Below are positions 1-11,090 of a stretch of DNA of 64,000 nt, piece by piece. Under the pieces are notes generated by a model, which saw only the letters and a list, made by a program, of their open reading frames with translations, did not search any database and was not told the DNA's origin. Origin of the DNA: Microstegium vimineum (taxonomy: Eukaryota; Streptophyta; Magnoliopsida; Poales; Poaceae). The position numbers and the translations under genes were made by a program. Numbering within the stretch: position 1 is the stretch's first letter; each line of letters starts with the position of its first letter. The DNA lies in contig CM039129.1 in NCBI GenBank assembly GCA_022036555.1, positions 26,214,553-26,278,552 on the forward strand, written 5' to 3'.

Positions 1-2439
1 CACGGACCAGCTACTCCTACTCTTGCCGATGTGTACATGATCACCGGCTTGGATGTCTCTTCTGCCGATAATACCTCCCTTTTTCAGAAGAAACCTGAGC
101 AGCAAGTAACTATTCGCAATACTGGTGGCCGGACTGGTTATATCCAAGAATATCAAAAGACCAGATCGGTAGACCAAAGAGAGCACATCATTTTCCTGAA
201 CATGTGGCTAGAGAAGTTCATCTTCTGCAGTAGAACAATCGGACCTACCGATACATATCTTTCTGCAGCAGAACTTCTGGCCCACGGAAGTCTTCCCCTT
301 GGTCGTTATCTTCTTGGTTCAGTTTACTATCTTCTACACCAGGTGTCCAGAAAACTGCTGCTAGGCGAGCCCATCGGCAACCTTGGAGATCCTTGGTGGT
401 TCATTAACTTATGGCTAAACGCCCACATGCATAAATGTCTTCAATTTGATCTGTTCAGCCGGCGATTCCCAAGATAAATATCTGAGGATTATGTGTTCGC
501 CGAAAATGAATTGGCAACCCGTTTTCCGCTTAACTTCGGGGAAGCCATGATAGTGCTACCTGGAACGGATGCCAATGAAGTTCAATTTGGTCTGTTCTTC
601 CAAAAATTATATTGCGGACTTCCGGTTGCAGAACGGGTCTGGTGGCCTTATAACGATGAATACAATCGATTTCCACTCTCCCTCAGCCTTACCGATGGGA
701 CTATACCTCAGAATGAAGGAATCATGAAGGCTACCATCACTCCCCAGGCCATTCCAGTTAACATCTTTGGGACTGGGAAGAACACTTCTCCATCTTATGA
801 ATTTTATTACCCATCGGTAGCAGCAAGACAGCTAGCATTTGGTCAATTACCGATCAAACTTAGTTATGTCAACGTGATAAAACCAAGAGGAGTTATCTCC
901 AATGCTGCGGACTGGAACAAGATAGTTACTCTCTCCCCTTAGGCCGATGTAACAAACATTGACTTTTCTTCTTGGACACCGACGTCTTTTTCACTAAGTC
1001 ATATAAATCCTGGTGGCAAGAATGGAAAGATCAACTATTCGCCGTATCATCACATTACTATCAGCATTTGATTGATGATGATCATATTATTCCTGGTGAT
1101 GCAGTGAGTTTACTTTTGATTTTATTCCTTCCTTCTCTTCAAATACATCAGTAACTAATTTCCTATCAACAGGTTAATGATCCAATCCCTAAAAAGAGCA
1201 GAAGCGGTAAATATTTCAACCTACGACTGATGAATCCTATGTCAGCAATCGGCAGCAAGGCCCCTTCACTGACTACTTTCACGTATGGAAAAACATCCAA
1301 AGTCACCCTGAAACCCAAAAAACCGATTGAGGTTGCTACTATTCCATCGGTCACTGCCACCGTCTTAGCACAAGCTTCCGAGGCAACAGTCTCCATTATC
1401 TGTGCCAATTATAAATTCTTACCTGCAGTATCCACTTAATCTTCACCTCGCATGGCATGCTCCCTTTCGCAGCCAATGAGTTCATCGGCAGCGATCCCGA
1501 ATGTACAAGTTTCTCCAATTTGGTCTGCCAATGCCCCCAAGCGCAAAAATCGAAGCATCACAGCTCCTCGAGTGCTGCTCCCCGATCAAAACATCCAAAG
1601 CCATCGGCTCCAATCACATCACCATCTGCGTCTTCTCAAACTACCACCGATACACCAGCATCGGAGCCAACATCGGCATCTATCCCTATCCCCCCTATAC
1701 AGGCAAATCCATCGGCAACCATCGCCAACTCGCAAGATACCACTGTGCCAACCGATTTACCAAGCCCAAGGCAAGAAACTCATCTGAAAATGGTAAGTTC
1801 GACTATCACAAACTTTTGAAAACACAAAATTATGATTAGAGAATTCTAACTCTCTTCTTTTCAGGCCCAAGACTCCCCAAATAGTCTATTCTCTTTTGCC
1901 ATCAACTTGCCGGAAGAAAATGAAGAAGAAGAAAGCTCTGCTCCATTATCAAACGCTATATCGGTAGAAGTAAAGACCAAACTTGAAGCACTGTTATCCT
2001 TACTGCAACAAAGTACCTCCAACCTAGTCCAAGATTCCAATGCAGTAAGGGTAGCTTTCAAGGAAATTCAGGGCCAGCTACCCGCCGATATCGAAGAGAT
2101 ACTCTTCCAAGCAGCGTTTATTGAAAGTCGACAACTCCAATATCAACGGGCTTTATGTCGCATTGCCGATAGGATTACCTAATAAAAGCTTGAAGAGGAG
2201 ATACGCAAGTTCAAGCAAACTACGGATGAAAAGCACAAAGACATTAGCCACCTGGAGTCTTCTAACAGCGTGCTTGAACAAGAGATCATCCACCTATCAG
2301 CACAAAGAGAAAAACTGTTGGCCAAACTGAAGAAAGTAGATGAAGCTTTAAAGTCAGCTAACCAAAAGAAGATTCAACTCCCAATCACCACCAATATTTT
2401 GCAACAAGAAAGGGATGCCAATGCCCGTGAAGCTCTTCT
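1..2439 (+). pseudogene. Antisense PMD/coiled-coil gene of Tat-A, 5' part, interrupted by Copia-B
   Basis: Homologous to the five-exon antisense gene seen complete in Tat-C. The window opens inside exon 2 (PMD), with readable stretches at 31-477 and 493-942 in different states of decay, and exon 2 ends at 1103 before gtgagt. Exon 3 starts at 1173 after caacag. Exon 4 is degenerate and ends near 1792 before gtaagt. Exon 5 starts at 1865 after ttttcag and encodes the acidic/coiled-coil region. In-frame stops near 475, 940 and 2180 and several frame changes show it is dead. Exon 5 is cut at 2439 by Copia-B and resumes at 52057-52164, where the C-terminal block matches the Tat-C protein. It was the genic target of the Copia-B insertion. 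Confidence 0.85.
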
Positions 2440-2954
2440 TGAAGGACCGAGAACGGCGACCAGAGGGGGGGGTGAATGGGAGCCTCAAATTTCTCTCGAA
2501 ATGTTCGGGTCACTCTTCCCAAAAACCAAACCCAGTTGCTGGGTGCTCAACCTGCAGTGGAAGAAAATCACCGGAAACCCCAAAACATAGGTTCTCAACC
2601 CCTAGGGAAAAGAGGCAAGAACCTAGACAAAATGGGAGAAAACAGCAAACCAAAGGAGGCTCTGGACAAGTCCAGTCAAGACCTCCGGACCAACGGAAGT
2701 GGTCCGGTGCCTTAGTCCGGTGCCTGCCCAAGCACCTTCGGACAAGTCCGGTGCTCACTTTGAAAAGTCCGACGCCCCCGTAGAAAATATGCAGGGAGTA
2801 CCCAAACTCCGGACTTTGGTCCGACGCTTACCTTCGGACAAAGGAGAGTTGTCCGGTGCTCACTTCAGCCACTGAGCAAACGAAAACAGCAAGCACCCTA
2901 CCTCCGGACACTTGTTCGATGCTCACCGTTGGACTATTGAGCCTGGTCCGACGC
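2440..2954 (-). repeat. Copia-B 3' LTR, segment 1
   Basis: Matches 50140-50625 of the intact right LTR almost base for base. It carries the same dispersed TCCG[GA]NGC motifs. It is cut at 2954 by Tat-C; gacgc (2950-2954) is duplicated at 8406-8410. Confidence 0.93.
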
Positions 2955-3540
2955 TGTTGACACCCTTTTTCGACACGTGTCAAATGGAACGCCGCACTAC
3001 CGATAAATTCGTTAATTGTCGGGAGGTTTGTAAGAATGGTTCTGCTGCGCTTGCGCATGATAACTAAGTATGTGTTGCACGCGTCTTGAGGTTGCATGCT
3101 TTGCGGTGGGTCGATCGGCGTTATCCTGATTCTTATCCGATGGAAATATGAAGTCTCGTTGCCGATTGTTGTTACAATCAGGCTAAGTACCAGGGCCAGC
3201 TAATGAGTTGAATTACTCAAGATTTTAGCCGATTCGATGAGTTATGCTATCGGTAATGATTGCCGATGACTGGGTAAACAAGTTTGCCGATGATACTCTA
3301 GAATGGAAATTGATTTTACTGATCAGAATTGAGTTCTAGGCCTGGGGGTCTTCTAATCAAGTTTTTGTCGGATAAGATAATTTGCCTCCAGCGAAGCATA
3401 CATGCCAGAAAATTCTCAGAGGGGTTGACATACGACGTGTTCGATGAGAAAGAATTGTAATACATCGGTAACAACATGCAAATATTATATTACAAGACGA
3501 GATCAAGTATCGGATTACATTCTTGCCGATACAACATGCA
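2955..3540 (+). pseudogene. Tat-C 5' LTR tip fused to decayed RNase H and 3' pol remnant
   Basis: The first ~35 bases equal the start of the Tat LTR (tgttgacaccctttttcg). 2990-3110 is unassigned. From about 3110 the DNA aligns by eye with the second RNase H region of Tat-E (near 16370-16780): shared blocks include cgttgccgattgttgt and tgccgatgactgg. Small deletions destroy the frame. 3430-3540 resembles the spacer after the pol stop in Tat-E. No protein is encoded. Confidence 0.65.
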
Positions 3541-6500
3541 TTACAGTAAGAAATGAATAAGGTCTATCGCACGCAGGCGAATCTGTTCTATCTCGTCCAT
3601 CTCCTTGGCGTCAGCATCGGCAGAGCCCTCAACCGGTTTGATCTTCTTCTTCCACAAGATGGCTTGCCGGGCATGCTGGTCCCTTTCTTGCTGCAGAACC
3701 TTGATGGAATCAGACAGTTGAGTTTTTTGTTGGTTGGCTGCAGTCAGATCCCCCTCGACCTTGTGTAGCTCCGCCAATAGTTCCTCCTTCCTTGCCGACA
3801 GTCGAGAGATGTCTTGGTCCAGGTTGCCGATGGAAGCTTTTGCTTGACCGATGCTTCTGTGCTTCTCATCGGCAAGGTGTTTATATGTAAGCTTCTCTTC
3901 TTCGTTCTTGGCTTGAGCGGCCCTATCGGCAATACGACAGGCGAGCCTCTGGTACGGAATCTGTTTGACGTCGATAGAGGCTGCCTGGAGAAGGACTTCT
4001 GCTGCGTCGGCAGGGAGATGACTTTGGATATCTTTGAAAGCAATCCTTGCTGCCGATGAGTCTTGGATGAGCTGGGATGTCTCTTGTAGCAGCAAAGAAA
4101 GCAGTGCCTCAAGCTTGGTCTTAATCTCTGCCGGTAAAGCTGGGACAGAGCTCTCTTCCTCCTCGTCGTCGGGTATATCGACTGAGAAGGAAAATAAACT
4201 GTCTGCTTGGAGGGGGTCTTGGCGCCTATCTTCGTCCTGCGGATTGAGGCTGAAAGAGAAGAGGCTATCTGGGGAGTCTTGGGCCTGAAAACAGAAGGGT
4301 TATAATATGTCGATCGAAGGATTATGCTAGAATTTTCAGGTTATTAACTTACCATCTTGAAGCGAATTTCTTGCCTAGGACTTGGCATTCTAGATGGCCC
4401 AGCCTCATCTTGGACATCGGCAGCGGTTGCCGATGAATGAGCTACCGGCGCTGTTGGTAGCGTTGTCGCTGGTATTGCTCCTGGTATGATACTTGGTTGT
4501 GGTGGCGATGCCGCTCTTTCATCGGGACCTTCGGATGGTACCAATGTTGATGTTATCTTTGCCGCTACGATGGGCGGAGCTGTCTCGTCAGCAACCTCGA
4601 TTGACGGCACCGATGCTGATGTTGCTTCGGCTGCTGCCGTGGTTGCGGTCGCCTCATCGGGGACATCGGCTGATGGTACCGATGCCGATGCCGCTGCCGC
4701 CATTATGGGGGTTTCTTCATTAGGAGCTTCGGCTGACGGTGCCGATGCCGATACTGCCTCTGCTTCTGCAGCAGGTGGAGTTGCTTCCCGACCGACGACG
4801 TCGTCCATCGGCTGATCTGGAATAAGAGCCATTGGAGTCTCTGCCGATGACATACCGGCAGTTGGTAGTTCAGTTTGTGCCGATGACGAAGATGGGCTGG
4901 CCAGCCGCAAACGTCTCTTCTTCCTTGGCGCAGCAGCAGGAGATCCAGCCCGTTTAGACAAGGACTGGGGGGCATCGGCAGACGAACTTTGAGGTACTTG
5001 TTTGCTTGGAGCAGTTGCCGATGACCTCCTGGCCTGAAAGTATTCAATGCAAATTATACGAAGCAGATGTTGCCGATTAAACAGTACATAATCGGTGTGA
5101 GTGAAGATGAATTTACTGCAAACACCCGCGTCAGGGCAGCAGCAGCAGCCGATGTAGCCTTGGCTTTTGCAGGTGTCGGTGAGGGTACCTGTCGTGGGAT
5201 GATGGTAGCTAACGAAGGGGCCTTATGGCCGATGAGCGACACGGGACTCATTATTCGAAGCTTGAAGGGCTTGCCGCTCTTGCTCATCGGAGGAATCGGG
5301 TCATCAACCTGTTACACGCAAGAAGGTTAAATAGCGATGGCAAAAATAGAAATAAGGAATGCATCGGAATGAAAACTTACTGCGTCATCGGGGATGATAT
5401 GATCGACGTCAATCATGTGCCGATAATGGTGCGATGACTTGGCGAACAGTTGACACCTCCACTCTTGCCACTAGGATTTGTACTCGTTTGTGATGAAAGA
5501 AGTTGGTGACCAGGAGGATAAGTCAAGGTCCGATACATCGGCATCGGCAGGAAGGCTGACAACCTTGTTCCAATCCAGAGCACTGGAGAATGTCTGCCTA
5601 GGCTCCACTACCTTGGAGTAACAGAGCTTGATCGGCAATTGGCCGAATGCCAGTTGTCTTGCCGCTACCGATGGGTAATAAAATTCAAATGACGGAGGGG
5701 CGTTCTTTCCCGATCCAAATATGTTCACTGGGATAGCCCGAGGAATGATGCTGGCCTTCATCATCGTTTGATTTTCAGGTACATTCCCATCGGTAAGATT
5801 AAATAGCAGTGGGAATTGGTTATCTACATCGGCATATGGCCACCAGAGCCGTTCTGCGACAGGAATTCCGTTATAAAACTTCTGAAAGAAGAGGCCAAAT
5901 TGCTCTGCATCGGCATCGGTTCCTGGCAGCACAATAGTGGCCTCTCCAAAGTTGAGTGGAGGGCGAGTTGCCGATTCCTCTTCCCCACACTGGTGGTCTT
6001 CTGGTATGTCTCTCGGGAAGCGTTGGGCAAACAGGTCAAATTGGAGTACTTTCTGCATATGTGCGTTCAGCCACATGTTGATGAACCACCAGGGGCCTCC
6101 AAGATTGCCGATGTGCTCACCTAGCAGTAATTTCTGAGATACTTGATGGAGGAGACGATATACCAATCCCAGAAGATATCTGCCCAAGGGAAGCCTTGTC
6201 CCATCGGCAAGCATCTCGGCTGCTGGGAGATACATGGTAGTAGGTCCAACTGCCTTACCGCAGAAGATGAATTTATCCAGCCAGATGTTCAGGAAAGTGG
6301 CGTGCTCTCTTTGGTTTACCGATCCAGTTTTCTGGTATTCCTGAATGTAACCCGTCCAACCGCCGATGTTCTGGGTATTTACTCTGTGCTCAGCTTTCCT
6401 TTTAAACAAGGAGGGGGTGTCGGCAGAGGAGATGTCTAAACCGGTCAGCATGTGGACATCGGCAAGAGTGGGGGTGGCTGGTCCATGTCGGAATAAGAAC

Positions 6501-6972
6501 GCGTTCAGGGTGTCTGACCAGAAGTAAGAGGCGGTTATTAACATGTTCTCATTCTTCTCCATATCGGCAATGGACAGCCTAATACATTGGTCCAGACTGC
6601 GCTCCTGCTAGTAAACTTGCTGCGCGTTGGCGACTCTGAGGTACCAGTTCTTCCAACCTTTGGTGGGCTTGAGCCATGATCGGAATGCATCTTTCCACAA
6701 TCCCAAACCAAAACATTCAGATCTAAACGGAATCCGGTTGGTTTCTGCATTGATTATATAGCTGGGATCCGGGTTCCCCATGGGGCCTAAGCAACTGAAG
6801 GTGGAACCGGTAAGCGGAATCACTACCCTGTTGTACAGTTCCTAAGATTCAAAGGAGAAGGCGAAGAGCAGTCAGAAAGGAACGAAGACAGATCCAGATT
6901 CGCGCGGATTGCAGGGAACTGGATTGGGAGGAGGATAAGTCTTACCTTTGGGATGTCGACCTGGATCGCCAT
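3541..6972 (-). pseudogene. Antisense PMD - basic linker - coiled-coil gene of Tat-C (best copy)
   Basis: Five exons on the minus strand: 6972-6946 (start MAIQVDIPK), 6841-5381, 5308-5117, 5033-4353 and 4284-3541. All introns are GT-AG and phase 0; exon lengths are 27, 1461, 192, 681 and 744 nt, giving about 1034 residues. Exon 2 is a plant mobile domain (PF10536-like), with SYFWSDTLNAFLFRHG, TLADVHMLTGLD, LPLGRYLLG and GGPWWFINMWL. Exon 4 is Ala/Pro/Ser/Glu-rich with the basic cluster PRKKRRLRL, a likely nuclear signal. Exon 5 is acidic and then a long heptad-rich coiled coil (residues about 860-1000). Only two in-frame stops are seen, both TAG where sister copies have TGG (6608-6610, 5471-5473). 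PMD domains are known in plant nuclear proteins such as MAIN/MAIL1 and in Gypsy elements. The function of this form is unknown. Confidence 0.85.
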
Positions 6973-7373
6973 TGGAGTCGAGAGGGTACTTGAAGTTCGT
7001 CCTTGGATTACAGAGGAGTACTGTTGCTCGAGCTTGTGTTCTTCAGGGCAGCCGGAGGTTGAAGAAGGCAGGAAAGTGGAAGTAAAACGAGCTCGGGCAA
7101 AAAAGGACGGTATGGAGCCTAGTAACTTTTATAAGCCTGTTCAGGGGCATTTTGGGGTTCTGTTTCACATCGTACAGGAATGTGGAGGCGCCCGCAGTAG
7201 ATACGCGCGGTGATCGAGGTGGTCTGTAACTGTTCGTGCTACAATCGAGGGATTTTATTATTAAATTGCAGTTCCACACGCGGGGATCGAGGAAACCGTA
7301 CGCTTATCTCGGGGGTAACGGCTACAGAAACGGCTACAGCAACGGCTATAGTGGAGAGAATTTCGGGGGCATG
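6973..7373 (-). promoter_or_regulatory. Leader/promoter region of the Tat-C antisense gene, with PPT
   Basis: This stretch lies between the antisense ATG and the 3' LTR and is non-coding. The same region is recognisable in Tat-E (21391-21830) and Tat-F (32675-33097), including the block with aaattgcagttccac. It should hold the 5' UTR and promoter of the antisense gene, but I see no convincing TATA box. The last bases (tttcgggggcatg, 7361-7373) are the polypurine tract of the element on the plus strand. Confidence 0.5.
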
Positions 7374-8405
7374 TGTTGACACCGTTTTTCGACACGTGTC
7401 AAATGGGCTGAGACTTGACTGGTCAGCGGCCGTTCTCCATCGGTATCAGGAGTTGATAATGCCGATAGGAGGGTGCTATGAGTTTTGCCGATGGGAGCTA
7501 ATGAGCCTTGCCGACCAAATCGGTGAAGTCTTGCTGGGACTGATTGCCGATGAGGAGTCTTTGCCGATTGCCGATAAAGGCTTGTTGCCGATTGCCGATG
7601 GAAGATGGTTGCCGATTTTCGATGAAGAAGATGCTGCCGATTGCCAATCGGAAAAGTATTACCGATGCCGATGGGCGTGATTTAGCACTTGGTGGCAGCA
7701 GAAGACTACTGGTGGCCAAAGAAGGAAGTTGCAGGGATCTGCCGATGGAAAGTTCCCATCGAGGAGTACAAGGAAACTGGTGTTCTATGCCAGTATTAAA
7801 TGTGGTAGTTTGAGTCCGGCTCTTGCATGGGTCTTGTATTTTCCTTTAAAATAGGTATGTTTGTTTAGGAGATAAATATTGTTATCCGGTTCCTGCGCGA
7901 GTCAGTTTCCTTTAAAGTAGGAGTTTGTTTTAGGAAGGATACGTATCGTGTCTTTGTACAACTCTCCATGTGGGAGTATAAATACGAGCCCGAGGGCTAT
8001 GGAATAAAGATATCAATCCAATCAAAAACAAACCAACTCTACTTTTTATCCTACTTTTACCGCAATTTACTCTTTTATGCATTAGTTATAGTTTCCAACG
8101 AGTTCTTCAAGCTTTCGACGGGCTGCATCACCCTGATCTCCGTCAAAATCCTTGCTAGTTCCGCGTGGGAGTACCTCTAGGCTTTGGCAATCCGGGCGCA
8201 TCGCTGTTTGCCTCGTCTAGCTCTACTCTAGTTATCCGTGATCAATCTGAGCCTTGATGTCCGGGCGCATCGCTGTCGTCTCATTCAGTTTGTCATAGTT
8301 ATCATCCTTGTCGATTGATTGGTCAAATCGACTGGCACACCCTCGACATCGAGCTTTGGGTAATAGCCCGAGGTGTTCACAGATCTGACGCTTTTTGTGT
8401 CAACA
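7374..8405 (+). repeat. Tat-C 3' LTR
   Basis: Begins tgttgaca and ends tgtcaaca, 1032 bp. The U3 (7450-7680) holds an array of TGCCGAT motifs. Two diverged cctttaaa(a/g)tagg blocks precede a TATA box (tataaata, 7977-7984). The 3' part shares the gacgctttttgtgtcaaca end with all other Tat LTRs here. Confidence 0.93.
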
Positions 8406-9309
8406 GACGCCCTTAGCTGCTTGACAGGAAACAGGTCAAGACCACCGGACCACATGCAATGGTCCGGAGCTTAGGGAAAAGTCGTCCGACGCCTTGTCCA
8501 GAGCTCACGAGCAGAAAAGTTGTTCTTCACGAAACCAATTTTCTCTCCGCCAAATCTTCCAAAAACTCAACCAAATGATCACCACCTGCAACCAAACTTT
8601 GTAGGCATGATCCTAGTGCAGTTGGGGAGCTATCCCGAAGAAATCATTGCTCGATTTGGAGAGGATAAACGAGAACACTCGGATTTGGGGGAGAACGAGG
8701 AAAAAGAAGAACGCCACAAAGAAATCGCCCGATCTATGCACTCGTGAGGTTTGAGGAGAATTCCTTTGGTGCAAAGAAACTCCTCACAATTACGAACAAC
8801 TTGGTTCAAGTCGATTTTGCAAAGCTACTCTCAACAAAGAGAAATCATCTCGGGAAAAAGAGAGAGCAAAAGCAAAACGCGAAGAACACAAGCAAAACGG
8901 GGACACAATCACGAAATCGAAGCCACCATGGCTTACGGAGGTTACGGCCTCCGATTCCTCGCGACAAACTCAAGTTCTTACAAAGGTTGGTCGAAGCTAC
9001 CTAGGGATCTCATGAACTAGAGAGAGAGAGGGCAAGTGATGAGGGTTCAAGAGATAGGATGAGGGATACCCCTTCACCCCCTACTTATCGGGCTTTGGCT
9101 ATTTCCCAAAGACCCCCCTGGATACATTGACTGAACTACCTAGCCTAAGCACTGCAGTCCAAGCTTCGAAAATATCTCCCGCATTTTGAATGGACGACCC
9201 CGCTTCCTGCCAGGAGTTGTCGTCGCCTCGACGCAACCTCCAGGATTTTGCCACGTGCCATCCCCGCTTCCTCGGAAGCTCCGCCTAGGTTTTGAGACCC
9301 AAACCCAGG
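8406..9309 (-). repeat. Copia-B 3' LTR, segment 2
   Basis: Continues the LTR after Tat-C (TSD copy at 8406-8410) and matches 50621-51527 of the right LTR. It contains an open stretch around 8744-9020 that is repeated in the other LTR; I regard it as LTR sequence, not a gene. It is cut by Gyp-D at 9309, where ccagg (9305-9309) is the TSD. Confidence 0.92.
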
Positions 9310-9972
9310 TGTCGGTGTTATGACCCAGGGTGTCAAGACGACCGGCTAGTAAATATGTATATTGTGTGCTCCCTCTCCCAGATGTGATGCAAGAAGAACA
9401 CAAGATTTATCCTGGTTCGGGCATAGAAGGCCCTACGTCCAGCACGGTAGGATGGATTGTACAGGGGGGTACAAGCTGATTTACACGGGGGTGCTCAGGA
9501 TGAGCTAAGGCATAGGGCTATCCTAGGTGGTCGGTTGATTACTCGAGAGGTCGATCAAGCAATCGGGTGTGTGGTGTATGAGGGTCAGAGCTGAAGTCTG
9601 AGTGCGAAGTATCCGAGCCCGTCTGAGTTGTCCTTCTTCTATCCTAGCGTCCTCTTTTATAGACCAAGGGGAGGCCTGAGAGTACAGGGTCCTAGACTGT
9701 AGCAGCATGGGAGGCATGTCCGTGGCGCCATGCTGTCGAAGGGATGTCAATCGCTGTAGCGGCGTGGCCTTCCCGTCCTTCCGGTGCTCCAGGGCATGGT
9801 GATGGCAGACTGGATGTCGCCGCACAGCATGGCGCAGCAGGGTTGACCTTCGGAGGACGGGTGCGAGTCCCATAGTTGAAGTGGGACGGGGCAGACGGGA
9901 CGGGTCCCATACCAGAGTGTTTGGAGGCAGGGATCGAGCTCCCTGGTCGAGGGGGGGTCGAGACCAGCGTGG
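9310..9972 (-). repeat. Gyp-D 3' LTR, segment 1
   Basis: Matches the first half of the right LTR (28501-29173), with one difference of about 23 bp near 9460, where the right copy carries extra bases. Tat-E interrupts it after cgtgg (9968-9972). Confidence 0.93.
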
Positions 9973-11038
9973 TGTTGACACCGTTTTTTGGCACGTGTCA
10001 AATGAATTAAGACTTGTGTTGATCGGTGGCTGTTTTCTATCGGCATCGGAAAGTTATCAGTTGAATTTACCGATGAGAAAGAATGCTGCAGGAAAGATAA
10101 GTTTGTTGCCGATGGAGGCTGGATGATTCTTGCCGACAAGGGTTAATTGGTGAAGTCAAGTCGCCCGAGCAGCAAAGTTGTTGATGCCGATTGCTGATGA
10201 GGAGATGTTGCCGATGCTAATAGAAGGTTGCCAGTACAAGGTTGCCGATCGGAAAGTATTGCCGATGCCAATGGGCAGGGGGTGCCGATGGGCACAGGGT
10301 GACTTAGCGGTTGACGTCAGCAAGGGATAGTTGATGGTGAAAAAAGGAAGTCATGGATTGAGGGAATCTGCAGATGGAAAGTTTTCATCGAAAGAAGGAT
10401 ATAAGGAAACTGATGATTTTATACCAGTATTAATATAGTAGTTTGAGTCTGACTCTTGCACGAGTCGTTTGTTTCCTTTAAAATAGGGGTGTCTGTTTAG
10501 GAAAATAATATTGTTATTTGGGTCTGACTCCTGCACGAGTCAGTTATTTCCTTTAAAGTAGGAGTTTTGTTTAGGAAAGGTACGAGTTGTGTCTCTGTAC
10601 AACTCTCCATGCGGGAGTATAAATATGTGCCCAAGGGCTGCATGTAAATCAATCATATCAAATCAAATCAATTTACTCTTATTCTACTTTTACTGCAATT
10701 TATCCTTTTTGCATTAGTCTTAGTTTATCTACGAGTTCTTCAAGCTTCGATGGGCTGCATCACCTTGATCTCCGTCAAACCCTTGTAAGTTCTGCGTGGG
10801 AGTACCTCTGAGCTTTGACATCCAGGCACATCGCTGTTGTCTCGTTCAGCTCTGCTCTAGTTATCCTGATCAAGTCTGAGTCTTGGCATCCGGGCGTATC
10901 GACGTTGTCCTATTCAGATCTTGTTCTAGTTATCGTCCTTGTCGATTAACTGGTCAAATCGACTGGCACACCCTCGGATATCAAATTTTGGGTATAAGCC
11001 CGAGGTGTTCGCAGATCCTGACGCTTTTTGTGTCAACA
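9973..11038 (+). repeat. Tat-E 5' LTR
   Basis: 1066 bp, tgttgaca...tgtcaaca. A TGCCGAT-rich U3 lies at 10020-10290. The 3' LTR (21831-22895) has several TGCCGAT copies that are mutated here (for example tgctaatag against tgccgatag), so the array decays by point mutation. Confidence 0.95.
10445..10624 (+). promoter_or_regulatory. Tat LTR promoter: duplicated GACTC palindrome block and TATA box
   Basis: Two ~75-bp imperfect repeats each contain GTCTGACTC-TGCACGAGTC followed by tttcctttaaa(a/g)tagg (from about 10446 and 10522). GACTC...GAGTC is an inverted repeat. A TATA box (tataaat, 10618-10624) follows at promoter distance after a gtacaactctcc block. The same order occurs in all Tat LTRs of the window, which supports a real enhancer/promoter. 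Factors are unknown. Confidence 0.6.
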
Positions 11039-11045
11039 CCTCTTT

Positions 11046-11063
11046 TGGCACACCCGGTGGGAC
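11046..11063 (+). other. Primer binding site of Tat-E
   Basis: TGGCACACCCGGTGGGAC begins 7 bp after the LTR end. Starting with TGG it can pair with the CCA end of a tRNA. The same 18-mer is found in Tat-A; Tat-F has a two-base variant. I do not assign the tRNA. Confidence 0.8.
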
Positions 11064-11090
11064 CCGAATATACACAATTATACATCTATC

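Larger units (their letters stand above)
2955..8405 (+). mobile_element. Tat-C: internally deleted Tat-family element
   Basis: Flanked by the 5-bp TSD gacgc (2950-2954 and 8406-8410). It has a complete 3' LTR (7374-8405) but only about 35 bp recognisable from the start of the 5' LTR (2955-2989). These are followed by decayed second-RNase H sequence, then the 3' end region and the complete antisense gene. The rest of the 5' LTR, the PBS, gag, protease, RT and most RNase H/integrase sequence are gone. Because the TSD and the outer LTR tip persist, the loss was probably an internal deletion. It cannot move on its own but still carries the best-preserved antisense PMD gene in the window. Confidence 0.88.

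Noticed and set aside
5471..6562. A 363-residue PMD protein could be taken as a single-exon host gene.
   Set aside because: It is exon 2 of a five-exon gene located between LTRs, repeated in three other elements of the same family, with splice sites at both ends of the exon.
8744..9020. Overlapping open frames repeated at 50927-51236 look like a duplicated small gene.
   Set aside because: Both lie at the same place in the two Copia-B LTRs; the repetition follows from the LTRs and no known domain is visible.
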